Of a stretch of 64,000 nucleotides of DNA, positions 17,021-25,724 are shown piece after piece. The stretch covers positions 9,173 to 73,172 of the forward strand of contig CBFHYU010000008.1 of the NCBI GenBank assembly GCA_965660165.1. The letters are read 5' to 3'. This DNA is from WTJO01 sp965660165. Lineage in GTDB: Bacteria > Pseudomonadota > Alphaproteobacteria > Puniceispirillales > Puniceispirillaceae. Made by a program: the position numbers and the translations under genes. Numbering within the stretch: position 1 is the first letter of the stretch; each line of letters starts with the position of its first letter. The notes below the pieces were generated by a model that saw only the letters and a program-made list of their open reading frames with translations, did not search any database and was not told where the DNA came from.

Positions 17021-17209
17021 ATGAAAAAACTGGTTATATTTACGCTATCAGCGTTGTTAGTCTTGGGTGCATCTGCATGCCGCAAGGAAGAACAAAACAG
17101 AATAACGATGTATCAGAAGGGAACCTATTTGGGGAAGGCTGATACACACCTTTCAGATGATGCTATTCGCAACCTAGCCAACCATACACGACAGCAGGCT
17201 GCGTGGTAA
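17021..17209 (+). CDS. Small FDH-linked lipoprotein
   Basis: A 62-residue protein with a lipobox (LGASAC, Cys at about residue 20) and a short mature part: CRKEEQNRITMYQKGTYLG and a helical end. I recall similar tiny proteins (C-x-x-E-E-Q-x-R, then KG-x-Y-x-G) between fdhB and fdhC in alphaproteobacteria. It would be anchored to the outer face of a membrane and may help assemble or tether the FDH complex. Function not shown. Confidence 0.75.
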   Translation: MKKLVIFTLSALLVLGASACRKEEQNRITMYQKGTYLGKADTHLSDDAIRNLANHTRQQAAW

Positions 17210-17310
17210 CATAACCTAACGCTGTCCTGATAGCTTCAGGTGCAGATTATTTATGCCAATGTGGTAAAAGTGTTCCCACAAAACGGCAGATTAAACGGGA
17301 GTAACTAGAG

Positions 17311-18396
17311 ATGAAAGCGCAACCATCAAAGATGCCAAACTGGGGTATTGTGATGCTGGTGTTGACTGTTTTAAGTCTCAATATTGCAGTTCTACAAAGC
17401 CCTGCGATTGCCCAAACCTCTGGCGAGGTGCCTGGTCAGTCACTTGGTCTCAATTCTGATGCCGATTTATGGCGATTTATCAGACAGGGAAATTCTGGAA
17501 ATATTTCAATGAAGGACGAGCTTGCTGCCGTCATGATTCAGTCAGAAGGTGATAATTGGCGTGCCGTACGGAACGGCCCCATATCTATTTATGGCGCGGC
17601 CGCTGTGCTTGGCATGATATTTCTGCTTGCTATTTTTTATAGCTGGCGCGGACGGATTAAAATTGAAGCAGGCACGTCTGATAAGACGATTTTGCGGTTT
17701 GGCTCAATAGACAGATTTGCCCATTGGCTGATGGCAGGCTCGTTTGTAGTGCTGGCTATCACTGGATTAAATCTTCTATATGGCCGTTATATTATTTTGC
17801 CAATTCTTGGGCCTGAAATGTTCAGTATGATCACAACGGCTGGCAAATTTGCCCATAATTACCTGTCTTTCGCCTTTATGGCGGGACTGGCATTATCCTT
17901 TATTTTATGGGTGCGTCATAATATCCCCTCAAAGATTGATATTGCATGGCTGAAAGCAGGTGGCGGCATCTTTGTGAAAGGCGCTCATCCACCCGCACGT
18001 AAATTTAATGCTGGCCAGAAAATGATTTTCTGGATTGTGATGATTGGCGGCTTTTCAGTATCGCTTAGCGGTATTGCCCTGATGTTTCCGTTTCAGACTG
18101 AAATGTTTGCCAAAACCTTTGGCATTCTGAATGTGATTGGCTTTGATTTGCCAACATCGCTAACAGCGCTTCAGGAACAGCAATTAAATCAGCTATGGCA
18201 TGGTATTGTGTCACTTGTATTGATGACTATCATTCTGGCGCATATCTATATTGGCTCTGTTGGGATGGAAGGTGCGCTTGATGCTATGAATTCAGGCAGA
18301 GTTGATAGAAATTGGGCGAAAGAGCATCATAATTTATGGGTTGAAGAGGTTGATGCAGAATCAAAATCTTCACGCAAAGCAGCGCCTGCTGAATAA
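17311..18396 (+). CDS. fdhC: Formate dehydrogenase, cytochrome b556 gamma subunit
   Basis: The 361-residue protein has an N-terminal export signal, a periplasmic segment of about 60 residues, then about five membrane helices. The helices around residues 130-310 hold the heme-coordinating histidines (FAHWLMAG, FAHNYLSF, QLWHGIVS, LAHIYIGSVGMEGALD). It anchors FDH and passes electrons to quinone. The start has GGGAG about nine bases upstream. A perfect 10-bp terminator follows the stop, so it closes the transcription unit. Confidence 0.92.
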   Translation: MKAQPSKMPNWGIVMLVLTVLSLNIAVLQSPAIAQTSGEVPGQSLGLNSDADLWRFIRQGNSGNISMKDELAAVMIQSEGDNWRAVRNGPISIYGAAAVLGMIFLLAIFYSWRGRIKIEAGTSDKTILRFGSIDRFAHWLMAGSFVVLAITGLNLLYGRYIILPILGPEMFSMITTAGKFAHNYLSFAFMAGLALSFILWVRHNIPSKIDIAWLKAGGGIFVKGAHPPARKFNAGQKMIFWIVMIGGFSVSLSGIALMFPFQTEMFAKTFGILNVIGFDLPTSLTALQEQQLNQLWHGIVSLVLMTIILAHIYIGSVGMEGALDAMNSGRVDRNWAKEHHNLWVEEVDAESKSSRKAAPAE

Positions 18397-18401
18397 TAGA
18401 T

Positions 18402-18430
18402 TAAGGGGCATGGCTAGGCTATGCCCCTTA
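18402..18430 (+). terminator. Rho-independent terminator of fdhC
   Basis: TAAGGGGCAT (18402-18411) and ATGCCCCTTA (18421-18430) form a perfect 10-bp stem with a 9-base loop, followed by a T-rich stretch. It separates fdhC from the WD40-cytochrome gene. Confidence 0.8.
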
Positions 18431-18490
18431 TTTGATTATATTGTCTTGATGCACTTTCACGCTCTCAGCAAATCTATATTTGATGCTATC

Positions 18491-19891
18491 ATGTTAGCCA
18501 GCACTATAATATTATCCCCAAAAATTTGGCTTAAACCTATCTTGTGTGCGGCCTTATATGGGCTTGCCTTTACCAGCCTATCAGCGCCATTTTGGTCTAG
18601 TGCGCATGCCATTGAAGAATATACCGCACATGGCGGGCCTGTAAAACATCTTGATTTGTCGGCAGATGGTGCATTGATGGTCAGTGCCAGCTTTGATTAT
18701 TCTGCGGTGCTATGGAGCCTGCCTGAATATGCTGAAGTGGCTAGCCTTATTGGGCATGATGCGGCAGTGAATATCGCGCGCTTTTCATCCGATGGAAACT
18801 GGCTGGTTACTGGCGGAGATGATAATCAGGTGTTGATATGGCCGCTAAATACACTGCTTGCCAGTCCAGATGAGGTTGAACCTATAAAGCTGACAGGTCA
18901 TAAGGGCAAAATAGTTGGGCTGAATTTTTCGAAAGACAATAAATTCCTGATTTCATCTAGCTGGGATGGAACAGCAATTATCTGGGAGCTAGCGCTAGCG
19001 GCAGCTGGCGATGATGGGTTCGTGATGCGGCTTGATGGGCATGAAGGTCCAGTAAATTCTGCTAGCTTTTCTGATGATGGCAAATTTGTCTATACTGCGG
19101 GCTATGATGGCCATATTCGGTATTGGCGGCTTGCAGACAGAACATTTCTGCGCTCAATCATCAGAAATGGCTGGGGCGTGAATGTAATGCATGTTGATGA
19201 GGGGGCTAAGCTCATCGCTTATGGCACGACAGATGGCGCTATGGTTATCTATGATATGGAAACAGATTCTGAGCTGGTACGGATGGGGGATGAACGCGTG
19301 CCAGTCTTATCTGTTGCGATTTCGCAAGATAACGCGCAAATCGGGTTCGGTAACGCTAAGGGAATGGTGAAAATCATAAATCTAGCTGATATGAGCCTGT
19401 TACGTGATTTTAAGGCAGCTAATGGGCCTATCTGGTCATTATTGCTGATGCCGCAATCAGGCGATATGGTTGTGGCCAGCCTAGATGATTTTATCTCAAA
19501 ATGGCAAATTCAGGATTTTCCCCCAGAAATTCTGAATAGTCCAGGACCTTCTAGGCGGTTTCATCCTACCGAAGACATTAGCAATGGTGAGCGTCAATTT
19601 GCCCGTAAATGTTCGGTATGTCATACCTTAGAAGCAGATGGCAGGCGGCGTGCAGGACCTACGTTATTCGGCCTGTTTGGGCGCAAAGCTGGCAGTTTGC
19701 CTGATTATCCCTATTCACAAGCTTTACTGGATTCAGATATCATATGGTCAGCAGATGAGGTAGCCAGATTATTTACAGATGGCCCTGATATTGTGACACC
19801 TGGCACGAAAATGCCAATTCAACGCATGAAAAATAAACAAGATAGAGATGATCTGATTGCATTTCTTGAACAAGTAACTCAAAAAGAGTGA
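18491..19891 (+). CDS. WD40 propeller fused to cytochrome c
   Basis: The 466-residue protein has a signal peptide (cleavage near AHA-IEE), then seven WD40-like repeats (GH or related start, D-G/D-N turn, LW/IW/YW/KW end) that would close a seven-bladed propeller. A C-terminal cytochrome c domain follows, with CSVCH and a late GTKMPIQRM methionine ligand. It is exported and monoheme. I chose the ATG at 18491 for the best signal peptide; ATG 18449 is also possible. No Shine-Dalgarno is clear at either. It follows the fdhC terminator and precedes a micro-protein and a protease. It may take electrons from FDH or sense its redox state; neither is proven. Confidence 0.85.
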   Translation: MLASTIILSPKIWLKPILCAALYGLAFTSLSAPFWSSAHAIEEYTAHGGPVKHLDLSADGALMVSASFDYSAVLWSLPEYAEVASLIGHDAAVNIARFSSDGNWLVTGGDDNQVLIWPLNTLLASPDEVEPIKLTGHKGKIVGLNFSKDNKFLISSSWDGTAIIWELALAAAGDDGFVMRLDGHEGPVNSASFSDDGKFVYTAGYDGHIRYWRLADRTFLRSIIRNGWGVNVMHVDEGAKLIAYGTTDGAMVIYDMETDSELVRMGDERVPVLSVAISQDNAQIGFGNAKGMVKIINLADMSLLRDFKAANGPIWSLLLMPQSGDMVVASLDDFISKWQIQDFPPEILNSPGPSRRFHPTEDISNGERQFARKCSVCHTLEADGRRRAGPTLFGLFGRKAGSLPDYPYSQALLDSDIIWSADEVARLFTDGPDIVTPGTKMPIQRMKNKQDRDDLIAFLEQVTQKE

Positions 19892-19917
19892 CATAAAGTC
19901 TTATTTAGGAGAATGAC

Positions 19918-20040
19918 ATGAAAATATTCCTAATCAGCTCAGCGGTAGCTATTTTAATTGGTGTCGGTGGATATTTTGTCCTTACTTCTCTTGGCACTGA
20001 TTCCGCCTCAGTCCATTCAGGTGAATCTGTTAGGCTGTGA
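19918..20040 (+). CDS. 40-residue membrane micro-protein
   Basis: ATG at 19918 with AGGAG six bases upstream opens a 40-codon frame ending in TGA at 20038-20040. It starts MKIFLISSAVAILIGVGGYF, one membrane helix or uncleaved signal, and ends SVHSGESVRL. Its stop overlaps the GTG start of the next gene (GTGA), so the two are coupled. It is too short for routine gene finding. I know no family name; it may be conserved in alphaproteobacterial FDH clusters. Confidence 0.7.
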   Translation: MKIFLISSAVAILIGVGGYFVLTSLGTDSASVHSGESVRL

Positions 20041-20825
20041 TACACCGACGCGTGTGGGCAACCCATCATAATGTGACGGGGTGTGTTGTGCTATTGATGC
20101 TATGGCTGGTATCCGCCACTAGCTCACTTGCAGATCACGGCCCTCATAGCTATCAGGCTATTGCTGGCTCAGTGGTAAAAATCCTACCTAGTTGGCCAGG
20201 GTATGAGCGTCCTGGTTTTGGCGCACCCAAAGGCACAGCACCTGAAGGAAGCGGTTTCTATCTCGCCCCCTCATTTCAGGCAGGGGCGCAAACCCGTTTT
20301 ATCATCACCTCTGCCCATGTAATCAATAAAGCCGAGCGGATTGAAATCGAAACAGCGTCATTTCGCGAGGATGCAAGATTGGTGGTGCTTGACAAGGCAC
20401 GGGATATTGCAATTCTTGAAGGCAAAACATTAGGGTCATCAGTTGCGATAACCAGCATAAAACCACCCGCCATAGGCAGGCATATATGTGTATTGGGAAA
20501 CCCGTTTGGGCTAGGCAATAGCTTTTCATGCGGCGTGGTATCTGCTGTCAATCGCAAGGCAGGGTTTCAGCAAATTGAAGATTTTATCCAAATAGATGCT
20601 GCTGTTAATCCAGGTATGTCTGGCGGCGCATTGATAAATGGAAAGGGTGAATTGCTAGGGATGGTAAATGCAATTTTCACGAAAGAAGCCGATATTGATG
20701 CAGGGGTAAATTTTGCCATTTCAAATGCATTATTGCTTGAAACGATTATGAATGGACGCTCTGGTTTTTGTCAGGCAGAAAATCGTTCTGAGCTTTTGAC
20801 AAACTGTGCTGTTTCTCTAAACTAG
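20037..20825 (+). CDS. Trypsin-like periplasmic serine protease (S1C/HtrA type)
   Basis: A 262-residue protein starting with GTG inside the stop of the micro-protein. A signal peptide (cleavage near SLA-DH, about residue 32) leads to a chymotrypsin-fold domain with the triad H94 (TSAHV), D123 (ARDIAIL) and S195 (NPGMSGGAL). The usual N in PGNSGG is M here. There is no PDZ domain, so it is shorter than DegP. Its coupling to the micro-protein and place after the FDH genes suggest cofactor-enzyme or heme-protein quality control. That is inference. Confidence 0.85.
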   Translation: MIHRRVWATHHNVTGCVVLLMLWLVSATSSLADHGPHSYQAIAGSVVKILPSWPGYERPGFGAPKGTAPEGSGFYLAPSFQAGAQTRFIITSAHVINKAERIEIETASFREDARLVVLDKARDIAILEGKTLGSSVAITSIKPPAIGRHICVLGNPFGLGNSFSCGVVSAVNRKAGFQQIEDFIQIDAAVNPGMSGGALINGKGELLGMVNAIFTKEADIDAGVNFAISNALLLETIMNGRSGFCQAENRSELLTNCAVSLN

Positions 20826-20905
20826 ACATCTGCTCTAGTAGCGCTATCTTGTAGGCACAGGCTATTGCGCTGTAACATGCTTGTGGCAACGAAAAAAAGG
20901 GTGTT

Positions 20906-21910
20906 ATGACCGAAAACCAACTCATTGATCCGTTTGGACGCACTGTTGATTACATCCGCATGTCAGTAACAGACAGGTGCGATTTTAGATGCGTATATTG
21001 CATGGCAGAAGAAATGACCTTTCTGCCAAAATCAGAGCTGTTAACGATTGAAGAGCTTGAGGTAGTCGCGCGCCGCTTTATGGCTATGGGAACCAGAAAA
21101 ATACGGCTGACAGGCGGTGAGCCGCTGGTCAGACGTAATATCATTCAGCTTATCCGTAATTTGGGGGCAGAGGTAAAATCTGGCAATCTGGATGAGCTTA
21201 CCATTACAACAAATGGCTCACAGCTATCAAAAATGGCAGATGATCTGGCGGATGCTGGTGTAAGACGTATCAATGTGTCGATTGATACGCTTGATAAAGA
21301 CAAGTTCAAGCTGATTACCCGTTGGGGCGATCTGGATAAGGTGCTTGAGGGGCTTCATGCCGCAACACGAGCAGGCTTGAAGATTAAGCTAAATGCTGTT
21401 GCATTAAAGGGTGTGAATGACGACGAGCTGGCAGATATGGTTAGCTGGTGCGGCGATATGGGCTATGACATGACCATCATTGAGGTGATGCCCATGGGCG
21501 ATATTGGTAACGAAAATAGAATCGGCCAATATATGCCTGTATCGGTAGTAAGAAGCAGGCTGTCAAAGCAATTCACACTGATAGATTCTGCTCATAAATC
21601 TGCTGGGCCTGCTCGTTATGTTGATGTTCAGGAAACAGGCCAAAAACTAGGCTTTATTACGCCAATGACACATAATTTTTGTGAAAGTTGTAATCGAGTG
21701 CGTATTACCTGTACAGGCCAGCTATATATGTGTCTGGGTCAGGAAGATAACGCAGACTTATCGCATGCATTGCGCTCTGGCGGAGAGCCAGCATTGGATG
21801 CCAGCATTATTGAAGCAATTAGCCGCAAGCCAAAAGGACATGATTTTGTGATTAGCAGGCGCGTTGATAATGTGGCAGTGGGCAGACATATGAACGTCAC
21901 TGGAGGCTGA
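20906..21910 (+). CDS. moaA: GTP 3',8-cyclase (molybdenum cofactor)
   Basis: MoaA is a radical-SAM enzyme that, with MoaC, turns GTP into the first pterin precursor. The 334-residue protein has the SAM cluster cysteines C25, C29 and C32 (CDFRCVYC) and the C-terminal cluster motif CESC-x13-C at about residues 254-271, and it ends in GG. It is first in a tight five-gene Moco run (gaps of 4, 3, -4 and 6 bp). MoaC is not in the window. Confidence 0.95.
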   Translation: MTENQLIDPFGRTVDYIRMSVTDRCDFRCVYCMAEEMTFLPKSELLTIEELEVVARRFMAMGTRKIRLTGGEPLVRRNIIQLIRNLGAEVKSGNLDELTITTNGSQLSKMADDLADAGVRRINVSIDTLDKDKFKLITRWGDLDKVLEGLHAATRAGLKIKLNAVALKGVNDDELADMVSWCGDMGYDMTIIEVMPMGDIGNENRIGQYMPVSVVRSRLSKQFTLIDSAHKSAGPARYVDVQETGQKLGFITPMTHNFCESCNRVRITCTGQLYMCLGQEDNADLSHALRSGGEPALDASIIEAISRKPKGHDFVISRRVDNVAVGRHMNVTGG

Positions 21911-21914
21911 GGCA

Positions 21915-22427
21915 ATGACACAGCCTATCCTGTTTGGTTTGGCGGGGTGGTCAGGCTCTGGTAAGACCACGATTGCAGAACAGCTTATTTCATTATTCTC
22001 AGAACAGGGATTTTCTGTTGGCACAATCAAACATGCCCATCATGAATTTGACGCAGATGTGAGGGGCAAAGATAGCTGGCGCCACCGTCAGGCTGGGGCT
22101 GTTAATGTGATTGTGTCATCTGATATCCGCACGGCTCACTTTACCGAACATGCCAATATGCAACCACCATCACTGGATGAGTTGCTGGCACGATCTCAAA
22201 ATCTGGATATTGTGCTGGTAGAAGGGTTCAAAAAGGAAGCTGTGCCTAAAATTGAAATTTGGCGCTCAGAAAATGAAAAACCCTATCTATTTCCAGATGA
22301 TGCGCAAATAAAGGCATTTGCTTCGCCCTCGGCGGTGACTGATTGCGATTTGCCGCAGCTTGATTTGAATAATGCCTCTGATATTGCGCGCTTTATTCTG
22401 TCGTCTGATTTATTTTTGCGAGCATAG
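21915..22427 (+). CDS. mobB: Molybdopterin-guanine dinucleotide adapter GTPase
   Basis: The 170-residue P-loop protein has Walker A GWSGSGKTT near residue 10, the conserved HAHHEFDADVRGKDSWRHRQAGA block and LVEGFKKE near residue 100. MobB helps MobA attach GMP to the pterin, as FDH needs bis-MGD. MobA itself is not visible here. The gene is between moaA and moeA, 4 and 3 bp away. Confidence 0.93.
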   Translation: MTQPILFGLAGWSGSGKTTIAEQLISLFSEQGFSVGTIKHAHHEFDADVRGKDSWRHRQAGAVNVIVSSDIRTAHFTEHANMQPPSLDELLARSQNLDIVLVEGFKKEAVPKIEIWRSENEKPYLFPDDAQIKAFASPSAVTDCDLPQLDLNNASDIARFILSSDLFLRA

Positions 22428-22430
22428 AGA

Positions 22431-23672
22431 ATGGCGCACCCTGTATTAACAGCGCTTGATACAGCTCAGAATAAGCTATTTTCTGCGGCTAAACAGGTAG
22501 CAAATCCAGATATATGCACACGCACCATAGCTCAGGCTGATGGATATGTTATCGCTCAGGATGCGATTAGCCCGCATGATTTGCCGCCAAATCCAACAAG
22601 CGCTGTTGACGGGTTTGCTATCCATGCCGAGACACATGCGAATACTCCAGATAAACAATTCAAGATTATTGGCACTGCCCGCGCAGGCCATCCATTTTTA
22701 GGGGTGGTAAAGGCAGATGAAGCAGTGCGAATTTATACAGGGGCGGTTATGCCGCAAGGCCCTGATTGTGTGCTGATGCATGAAGATTGCCATGTTGCGG
22801 ATGATATGGTCAGCTCTGACGTGCGGTTGTCAGCACAGACCAATATCAGGCCGCAAGGCGAGAATGTCGCGAAAGGTGAGGTGCTTGTCTCAAAAGGTCA
22901 GCGTCTTTTGCCCGCTGCGATTGGACAGCTAAGCGCTGGGGGGATTTCCAAAATATCCTGCTATCAGCCACTATCAGCCAGCATCCTTAGTATGGGGGAC
23001 GAGATTGTTCCAGCTGAAACAGGGGCGCTTAATACAGGCCAAATTTTCGATAGCAACAGGCCAATGCTGGCTAGCCTTGTGCGCCAGAATGGGGTGAGGC
23101 TGATTGATGGGGGTATTGTCGAGGACAGTAAAGAGGCGCTTGTTGCGGCCTATTCAACGGCGCTTTCAGCTAGCGATATTGTGATTTCGTCTGCAGGTGC
23201 ATCTGACGGGGCAGAAGATCATACCCAAGCCGCACTAGCAGAGATTGGCGCAGAGGTAATTTTCTGGCGAGTTGCGATTAAACCTGGCCGTCCTATATCA
23301 GTGGCACAAATTGGCCGTAAATTCATTTTCTGCTTACCTGGCAATCCCGTTGCTGTATTTGTATGTTTTATGCTGTTTGTGCGCCCTGTGATTGATATCC
23401 TGTCAGGTGCTGAGCCACGCCCATTGCTAAAATGGCCAGTAAAGGCTAGCTTTAGCTATAAAAAACGTAAAGGTCGGATTGAATTTTTGCGCTGTAAGCT
23501 TGTAAAAGGTCAGGATGGCCAGCTTGAGGCGCATATTCACGGGCGCAAAGGCGCTGGTGTTATCTCCTCATTATTAGGGGCAGACGGGCTTATCGAAATA
23601 CCTCTTGATGCGGAATATATAGATGAGGGCACCATGTTAACTGTTATTCCATTTTCAGAAGGTGGGCTATGA
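22431..23672 (+). CDS. moeA: Molybdopterin molybdenumtransferase
   Basis: MoeA inserts molybdate (or tungstate) into adenylated molybdopterin. The 413-residue protein has the NPTSAVDGFA block near residue 55, IYTGAVMPQGPD near 105, the late SAGASDGAEDH and the KPGRPI / CLPGNPVAVFV motifs typical of the MoeA core, and a short C-terminal domain. MogA or MoaB, its usual partner, is not in the window. The moaD start overlaps its stop by four bases. Confidence 0.95.
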   Translation: MAHPVLTALDTAQNKLFSAAKQVANPDICTRTIAQADGYVIAQDAISPHDLPPNPTSAVDGFAIHAETHANTPDKQFKIIGTARAGHPFLGVVKADEAVRIYTGAVMPQGPDCVLMHEDCHVADDMVSSDVRLSAQTNIRPQGENVAKGEVLVSKGQRLLPAAIGQLSAGGISKISCYQPLSASILSMGDEIVPAETGALNTGQIFDSNRPMLASLVRQNGVRLIDGGIVEDSKEALVAAYSTALSASDIVISSAGASDGAEDHTQAALAEIGAEVIFWRVAIKPGRPISVAQIGRKFIFCLPGNPVAVFVCFMLFVRPVIDILSGAEPRPLLKWPVKASFSYKKRKGRIEFLRCKLVKGQDGQLEAHIHGRKGAGVISSLLGADGLIEIPLDAEYIDEGTMLTVIPFSEGGL

Positions 23673-23920
23673 AGATACGATATTTTGCATGGATGAGAGA
23701 ACATACTGGCACTGCCTCTGAAGAGCTGTCTTTACCAGCAGAGATAACTACAGTTGGCCAGCTTGCAGATCATCTAAAAGCAACCTCAGATGGTCATAAT
23801 ATCGCCCTTCGGAACATGAAAACAGTTCGGGTTGCGGTAAATCAGCAATATGCTCAGCTTGATAGTCCGATTTCCGATACTGATGAGGTTGCCTTTTTCC
23901 CGCCCGTGACAGGGGGCTAG
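23669..23920 (+). CDS. moaD: Molybdopterin synthase small subunit
   Basis: The 83-residue ubiquitin-fold protein ends in the obligatory VTGG; its C-terminal glycine is thiocarboxylated and donates sulfur to the pterin. KIRYFAWMREHTG at the start and the AVNQQYAQLDSPISDTDEVAFFPP block are typical. It overlaps moeA by four bases and lies 6 bp before moaE. Confidence 0.95.
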   Translation: MKIRYFAWMREHTGTASEELSLPAEITTVGQLADHLKATSDGHNIALRNMKTVRVAVNQQYAQLDSPISDTDEVAFFPPVTGG

Positions 23921-23926
23921 GCGGAT

Positions 23927-24373
23927 ATGGGAAAGATTCTTGTAACAGAAGATGATTTCGATATTGGGCATGAGATGGATTTGCTTAAGCAAAGCGGTGT
24001 AGGCGCGATTGCAAGCTTTGTTGGTATTGTGCGCGATCATGCAGAAGGCCCTACTTTGCTGTCTATGACGCTTGAGCATTATGACGGGATGACAGAACAG
24101 GAAATAGGCAAGATTATAGATATTGCCTATGATAGATGGCCACTTGCCGCTATTACGGTGATTCACAGAATTGGCAGATTATTGCCGCATGAAAATATTG
24201 TGTTTGTTGGCACAGCGTCAGCCCATCGTGAAGCTGCGTTTCAAAGCGCACATTTCATAATGGATTATCTGAAAACCAGTGCGCCCTTCTGGAAATGCGA
24301 AGAAACAGACGCTGGCGCATCATGGGTGGATGCACGTGACACAGATGATACAGCGCTGGAAAAATGGCGCTAA
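23927..24373 (+). CDS. moaE: Molybdopterin synthase large subunit
   Basis: MoaE with MoaD makes molybdopterin from precursor Z. The 148-residue protein shows SFVGIVRDHAEG, LEHYDGMTE, and the late conserved GTASAHREAAFQSAHFIMDYLKTSAPFWKCE region with the catalytic lysines. It is the last Moco gene. A convergent oxidase gene ends 28 bp downstream. Confidence 0.95.
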   Translation: MGKILVTEDDFDIGHEMDLLKQSGVGAIASFVGIVRDHAEGPTLLSMTLEHYDGMTEQEIGKIIDIAYDRWPLAAITVIHRIGRLLPHENIVFVGTASAHREAAFQSAHFIMDYLKTSAPFWKCEETDAGASWVDARDTDDTALEKWR

Positions 24374-24400
24374 ATTCTATCTAACAGGTGTCACATAGCG

Positions 24401-25555
24401 CTAAAATGGCGATTGACGCAGAATGTTTCTGGTTACCTCTGTGATATTGCGATAGCCGCATAGTGCCATTGTCATATCAAGCTCTTTATGCAAAATCTCA
24501 AATGCCTTATCAACACCCGCTCTGCCGCCAGCCCCAAGACCATATAAAAAGGCACGCCCAATCAATGTGTTTTTAGCGCCAAGCGCATAGGCTTTCAGCA
24601 CATCTTGACCAGACCTGATGCCGCCATCCATCCAGACTTCAATATCCTTGCCAACTGCCTCTGCAATCTCTGGCAATAGCGCGATTGAGCTATCAGCTCC
24701 GTCAAGCTGGCGTCCGCCATGATTCGATACAATCAGCGCATCTGCCCCCGATTTTACCGCCATTCTAGCATCTTCAACATCCATAATACCTTTGATGATG
24801 AAGGTGCCGCCCCACCAATCTTTGATACGTGCGACATCATCCCAATCTAATTGCAAATCAAACTGCTCGCCGACCCACGCTGACAGCTTGCTCATGTCAG
24901 AGACACCGTCAACATGGCCTACAATATTGCCAAAGCTTCTGCGCGGCGTGCCAAGCATGCCCATACACCATTGCGGGCGTGTTGCCATATTCAGAATATT
25001 TTTCAAGGTAAGTTTTGGCGGGGCGGTTAGCCCGTTCTTAATATCCTTATGCCGTTGTCCCATAATTTGAAGATCAAGGGTAAGCATAAGGGCAGAACAT
25101 CCAGCCGCCTTTGCGCGTTCGATAAGCCGTTTTGAATAATCATGATCTTTCATCACATAAAGCTGAAACCAGAAAGGGACGTTCGTTCTTTCAGCAACAT
25201 CTTCGATTGAGCTAATTGACATGGTGGACAGGGTGAAGGGGATATTAAATGCTTCAGCTGCTTGTGCCGCAAGAATTTCCCCATCTGCATGTTGCATCCC
25301 TGTAAGACCCGTAGGGGCAATCGCAACAGGCATATGCTGGCGCGCGCCAAGAACCTCTACAGCCGTAGATCGGTTCGACATATCCACCGCAACACGTTGC
25401 CGAAACGAAATTTTGGCGAAATCATCACAATTTGCCCTAAAGGTGCTTTCTGTCCATGAACCTGATTCCATATAATCATAAAACATTGTAGGCACACGAC
25501 GTTTGGCGCGTTGGCGCAATTCGTCAATTGTTGTTATGGATGAAAGCGATCCCAT
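24401..25555 (-). CDS. FMN-dependent alpha-hydroxy acid dehydrogenase (LldD family)
   Basis: The 384-residue flavoenzyme shows the family pattern: YDYMESGSWTE, AIAPTGLTGM, FWFQLYVM, TLDLQIMGQRHKD, KGIMDVEDA, SNHGGRQLDGA with the catalytic His and Arg, and MDGGIRSGQDV. It oxidises L-lactate or a related acid (glycolate, mandelate) and usually passes electrons to quinone. A true lactate specificity cannot be read from sequence. With the glycerate kinase nearby, glycolate or glycerate use is possible. It is monocistronic, facing moaE. Confidence 0.9.
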   Translation of the reverse strand: MGSLSSITTIDELRQRAKRRVPTMFYDYMESGSWTESTFRANCDDFAKISFRQRVAVDMSNRSTAVEVLGARQHMPVAIAPTGLTGMQHADGEILAAQAAEAFNIPFTLSTMSISSIEDVAERTNVPFWFQLYVMKDHDYSKRLIERAKAAGCSALMLTLDLQIMGQRHKDIKNGLTAPPKLTLKNILNMATRPQWCMGMLGTPRRSFGNIVGHVDGVSDMSKLSAWVGEQFDLQLDWDDVARIKDWWGGTFIIKGIMDVEDARMAVKSGADALIVSNHGGRQLDGADSSIALLPEIAEAVGKDIEVWMDGGIRSGQDVLKAYALGAKNTLIGRAFLYGLGAGGRAGVDKAFEILHKELDMTMALCGYRNITEVTRNILRQSPF

Positions 25556-25724
25556 TATGACTCCCCAAGAAATAACTGCACATGATAAGCGCTATAAATT
25601 TACGTCTAATTGACAGATTTTACCAGTGCCAAAGCTAGCGTTTTTCTGCTAGGTATGAAAAGCAGTAAGGTGGTAATTATTAAGGCTGCTTGCATATGCT
25701 AGTCTGAGGCAGAGGAAAGATCCG

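Noticed and set aside
18302..18490. Longer N-terminus for the WD40-cytochrome gene
   Set aside because: It would overlap fdhC and its terminator and has no signal peptide.
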